Assembly: GCA_900544725.1 (NCBI GenBank)
Contig: UQWK01000071.1
Coordinates: 1 to 7,445, forward strand
Direction of reading: 5' to 3'
Origin: an uncultured Collinsella sp.
GTDB lineage: Bacteria > Actinomycetota > Coriobacteriia > Coriobacteriales > Coriobacteriaceae
Length of the DNA: 7,445 nucleotides
Shown here: one piece after another, positions 5,814 through 7,445 of the stretch
Numbering within the stretch: the stretch's first letter is position 1
Layout: each line of letters begins with the position of its first letter
Made by a program: the position numbers and the translations under genes
Notes under the pieces: model-generated
Seen by the model: only the letters and a program-made list of their open reading frames with translations
The model's database searches: none
What the model was told of the DNA's origin: nothing

Positions 5814-7040
5814 ATGAGCAAGGAAAAAGTCGTTCTCGCATATTCCGGTGGTCTTGATACATCCGTATGTGTCAAGTGGCTTCAGGACGAGAAAAATCTC
5901 GATGTCGTTTGTGTCTGCGGCAACGTGGGCCAGGAGGAGACCGGCCTGGATGCCAAGAAGCAGAAGGCGCTTGACCTGGGCGTTCTCGATTGCCAGGTAC
6001 TCGACCTGCGCGACGAGTTCTCCGATGAGTTCCTGACTAAGGCCATCGCCGCAAACTCCATGTACGAGAACAAGTACCCGCTGCTCTCCGCCCTGTCTCG
6101 CCCGCTGCTCGCCAAGAAGCTTGTCGAGGTCGCCCACGAGTTTGGCGCGACCTACGTCGCCCACGGCTGCACCGGCAAGGGTAACGACCAGGTTCGTTTT
6201 GAGGCTGCCGTCAAGGCCCTCGACCCCGAGCTTAAGGTTATCGCCCCGGTTCGCGAGTGGGATCTGAAGTGCCGTCCCGACGAGGTCGCCTATGCCCACG
6301 CCCACAACGTGCCGGTTCCCGAGGGTGCCAACGATAACCCCTATTCCATTGACGACAACCTGTGGGGTCGTGCCATTGAGTGCGGCCACCTGGAGGATCC
6401 CTGGAACGAGCCGCTCGACGACGCCTGGGTTATGACCAAGAATCCCGAGGACACGCCCGATACCCCGACTTACACCGAGATTGAGTTTGAGGCGGGCAAG
6501 CCCGTCGCCGTCGACGGCAAGAAGATGAAGCTCTCCGAGATCGTCATCGCCCTCAACAAGATTTCCGGTGACAACGGCTTTGGCCGTCTCGACCTGGTCG
6601 AGGATCGTCTGGTGGGCCTCAAGAGCCGCGAGTGCTACGAGGTTCCCGGCGCCCTGACGCTCATCACCGCCCACAAGGCACTCGAGGACATCTGCGTCGA
6701 GGGCGACCTGCTCAAGACCAAGATTAAGCTCGAGCAGGATTGGGCCACCGCCGTGTACAACGGCCAGTGGTACAGCCCGCTCAAGAACGCGCTCGACGCC
6801 TTTATGGCCGACACCCAGAAGTTCGTGACCGGCACCGTCCGCCTGAAGTTCTTTAAGGGCAACTGCCATGTCGTCGGCCGCAAGAGCCCGTTTAGCCTGT
6901 ATGACTACGGTCTGGCTACCTACGACCGTGACACCACGTTTGACGAGAAGGCCAGCGCCGGCTTTATCGAGATCGATACGCTGTCGCTCAAGACGTGGGC
7001 CAAGGTCCAGGGTCCCAGCTCTGCCGCTGCCCAGGCTTAA
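5814..7040 (+). CDS. argG: Argininosuccinate synthase
   Basis: Joins citrulline and aspartate using ATP to give argininosuccinate, AMP and pyrophosphate, the second-last step of arginine synthesis, in the cytosol. The 408-residue length matches the common bacterial short type (E. coli 447 is the longer type). Motifs: the ATP-binding PP-loop AYSGGLDTS (9-17); MYENKYPLLSALSRP (83-97); the second signature GCTGKGNDQVRFE (118-130), which contacts aspartate and citrulline; and PYSIDDNLWGR further on. The start is set at 5814 because AAAGGA (5801-5806) lies 7 nt upstream; the frame is open back to a TTG at 5763 that has no ribosome site. No argH follows within the window. It is probably transcribed with the long leader upstream and so controlled by arginine supply. 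Arginine codons are only CGC and CGT. No residue appears to be missing and the frame is intact. Confidence 0.98.
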   Translation: MSKEKVVLAYSGGLDTSVCVKWLQDEKNLDVVCVCGNVGQEETGLDAKKQKALDLGVLDCQVLDLRDEFSDEFLTKAIAANSMYENKYPLLSALSRPLLAKKLVEVAHEFGATYVAHGCTGKGNDQVRFEAAVKALDPELKVIAPVREWDLKCRPDEVAYAHAHNVPVPEGANDNPYSIDDNLWGRAIECGHLEDPWNEPLDDAWVMTKNPEDTPDTPTYTEIEFEAGKPVAVDGKKMKLSEIVIALNKISGDNGFGRLDLVEDRLVGLKSRECYEVPGALTLITAHKALEDICVEGDLLKTKIKLEQDWATAVYNGQWYSPLKNALDAFMADTQKFVTGTVRLKFFKGNCHVVGRKSPFSLYDYGLATYDRDTTFDEKASAGFIEIDTLSLKTWAKVQGPSSAAAQA

Positions 7041-7055
7041 GTCTTCCTTTCCTTG

Positions 7056-7083
7056 GTATCCGCGCGGCCCATCCGCGTGATAC
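7056..7083 (+). other. Hairpin just after argG
   Basis: GTATC/GATAC plus CGCGG/CCGCG form a two-part stem (small internal loop, loop CCCAT) 16 nt after the argG stop. No U-tract follows, so it is more likely a 3'-end stabilising structure than a terminator. A second dyad, CATAACG/CGTTATG (7083-7089 with 7112-7118), follows directly. Confidence 0.5.
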
Positions 7084-7193
7084 ATAACGGGCGCATGGGG
7101 TCCCTACCTTTCGTTATGCTTGCTGACACTTCTTAACATCGGTGGCCCCTACGTTCCGCCCGCATATATGACGCCGCGACTGCGGCTGAGTCC

Positions 7194-7223
7194 GAGCCCC
7201 GCCGGGGTTGTCCGGCGGGGCTC
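7194..7223 (+). terminator. Terminator hairpin downstream of argG
   Basis: GAGCCCCGCCGG (7194-7205) and CCGGCGGGGCTC (7212-7223) are perfect 12-bp arms with a six-base loop GGTTGT, followed by CTTCTATCAATTT. The tail is only moderately U-rich but the stem is very stable. A smaller hairpin, GCCGC-GACT-GCGGC (7173-7186), lies just before it. It separates argG from the small ORF at 7274. Confidence 0.8.
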
Positions 7224-7273
7224 CTTCTATCAATTTGGCGGCTCTGCGCCTATATATATGAGGAGTACCTACT

Positions 7274-7444
7274 ATGTTTGACGCCATTGCACACGCTTTG
7301 CTTTCTCTTGCCCCTGAGTTCGACACCGCCAAGGTGGAGGAGGTCCCCATGAGCCTGAAGGCTTGGATTGACGGTTCGCAGGGCAACATCCGGAGGGAGA
7401 CGTTGGGCGCCAAGTGCATGGTGCGTCACTTCTTTGCAAATTAG
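7274..7444 (+). CDS. Small hypothetical protein, 56 residues
   Basis: A complete 56-codon ORF starting MFDAIAHALL and ending RHFFAN with TAG one base before the window edge. GAGGAG (7260-7265) stands 8 nt before the ATG, a strong ribosome site, and the codon choice resembles the neighbours. I do not recognise the family. The N-terminal third is a short amphipathic or hydrophobic helix candidate (IAHALLSLA); the rest is charged, with a single Cys48 and single Trp31. There is no signal peptide, transmembrane segment or metal motif. TATATATATG (7251-7260) could serve as a -10, but the start would then fall inside the ribosome site, so its promoter is unclear; it could be expressed by readthrough of the argG terminator. 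It might be a full small protein or the shortened remains of a larger one. Confidence 0.6.
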   Translation: MFDAIAHALLSLAPEFDTAKVEEVPMSLKAWIDGSQGNIRRETLGAKCMVRHFFAN

Positions 7445-7445
7445 C

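Noticed and set aside
5781..7085. 434-residue minus-strand open frame opposite argG
   Set aside because: Antisense shadow of argG; the low-complexity Leu/Val/Gly composition comes from reverse-reading of biased codons.
7114..7419. 101-residue minus-strand open frame
   Set aside because: Runs through the argG terminator hairpin and opposite the small ORF with the good ribosome site; no start signal.
1..7445. tRNA, rRNA, CRISPR array or transposase gene
   Set aside because: No T-loop/anticodon arrangement, no regularly spaced repeats and no transposase motifs were found on either strand.

Overview
The window looks like chromosomal DNA of a high-GC Gram-positive gut anaerobe. The style of the genes (GC-rich codons, AT-richer gaps, strong AAAGGAG-type ribosome binding sites, an M18 aminopeptidase of the clostridial/coriobacterial kind, a DNA polymerase I with a dead proofreading domain) suggests Coriobacteriia, perhaps Collinsella. 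That assignment is an inference; no rRNA or other marker is present to fix it. There are no tRNA or rRNA genes, no CRISPR array, no transposase and no phage genes.

Layout from left to right: (1) the 5' end of an M18 aminopeptidase gene on the minus strand, cut by the left edge; (2) a 166-nt divergent gap; (3) polA on the plus strand, complete, 916 residues; (4) a convergent gap with a perfect 16-bp terminator hairpin and then a long palindromic repeat element (4289-4418) whose outer flanks also repeat the last bases of the next gene in inverted orientation; (5) a Cof-type HAD phosphatase on the minus strand; (6) a 556-nt divergent gap holding promoters, two palindromic operator candidates, a 24-codon arginine-rich leader ORF and a structured leader RNA; (7) argG on the plus strand, complete, 408 residues; (8) a 233-nt gap with hairpins including a strong terminator; (9) a 56-codon ORF of unknown function at the right edge.

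The most interesting part is the region upstream of argG. A short ORF (5533-5607) with an excellent Shine-Dalgarno sequence has six arginines in 24 residues and ends Arg-Arg-Arg-stop, spelled CGA CGA CGA TAA, whereas the 12 arginine codons of argG are all CGC or CGT. It is followed by RNA segments that can pair in competing ways, ahead of the gene for the penultimate enzyme of arginine synthesis. This is the layout expected of a ribosome-stalling arginine attenuator. It is a prediction from sequence; I could not identify the terminator/antiterminator pair with certainty. The second point of interest is the large palindromic element between polA and the HAD gene, which may be a dispersed, MITE-like or REP-like repeat.

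The genes do not form one pathway: polA (DNA repair and Okazaki fragment processing), the aminopeptidase (peptide turnover), the HAD phosphatase and argG are separate transcription units by orientation and terminators.
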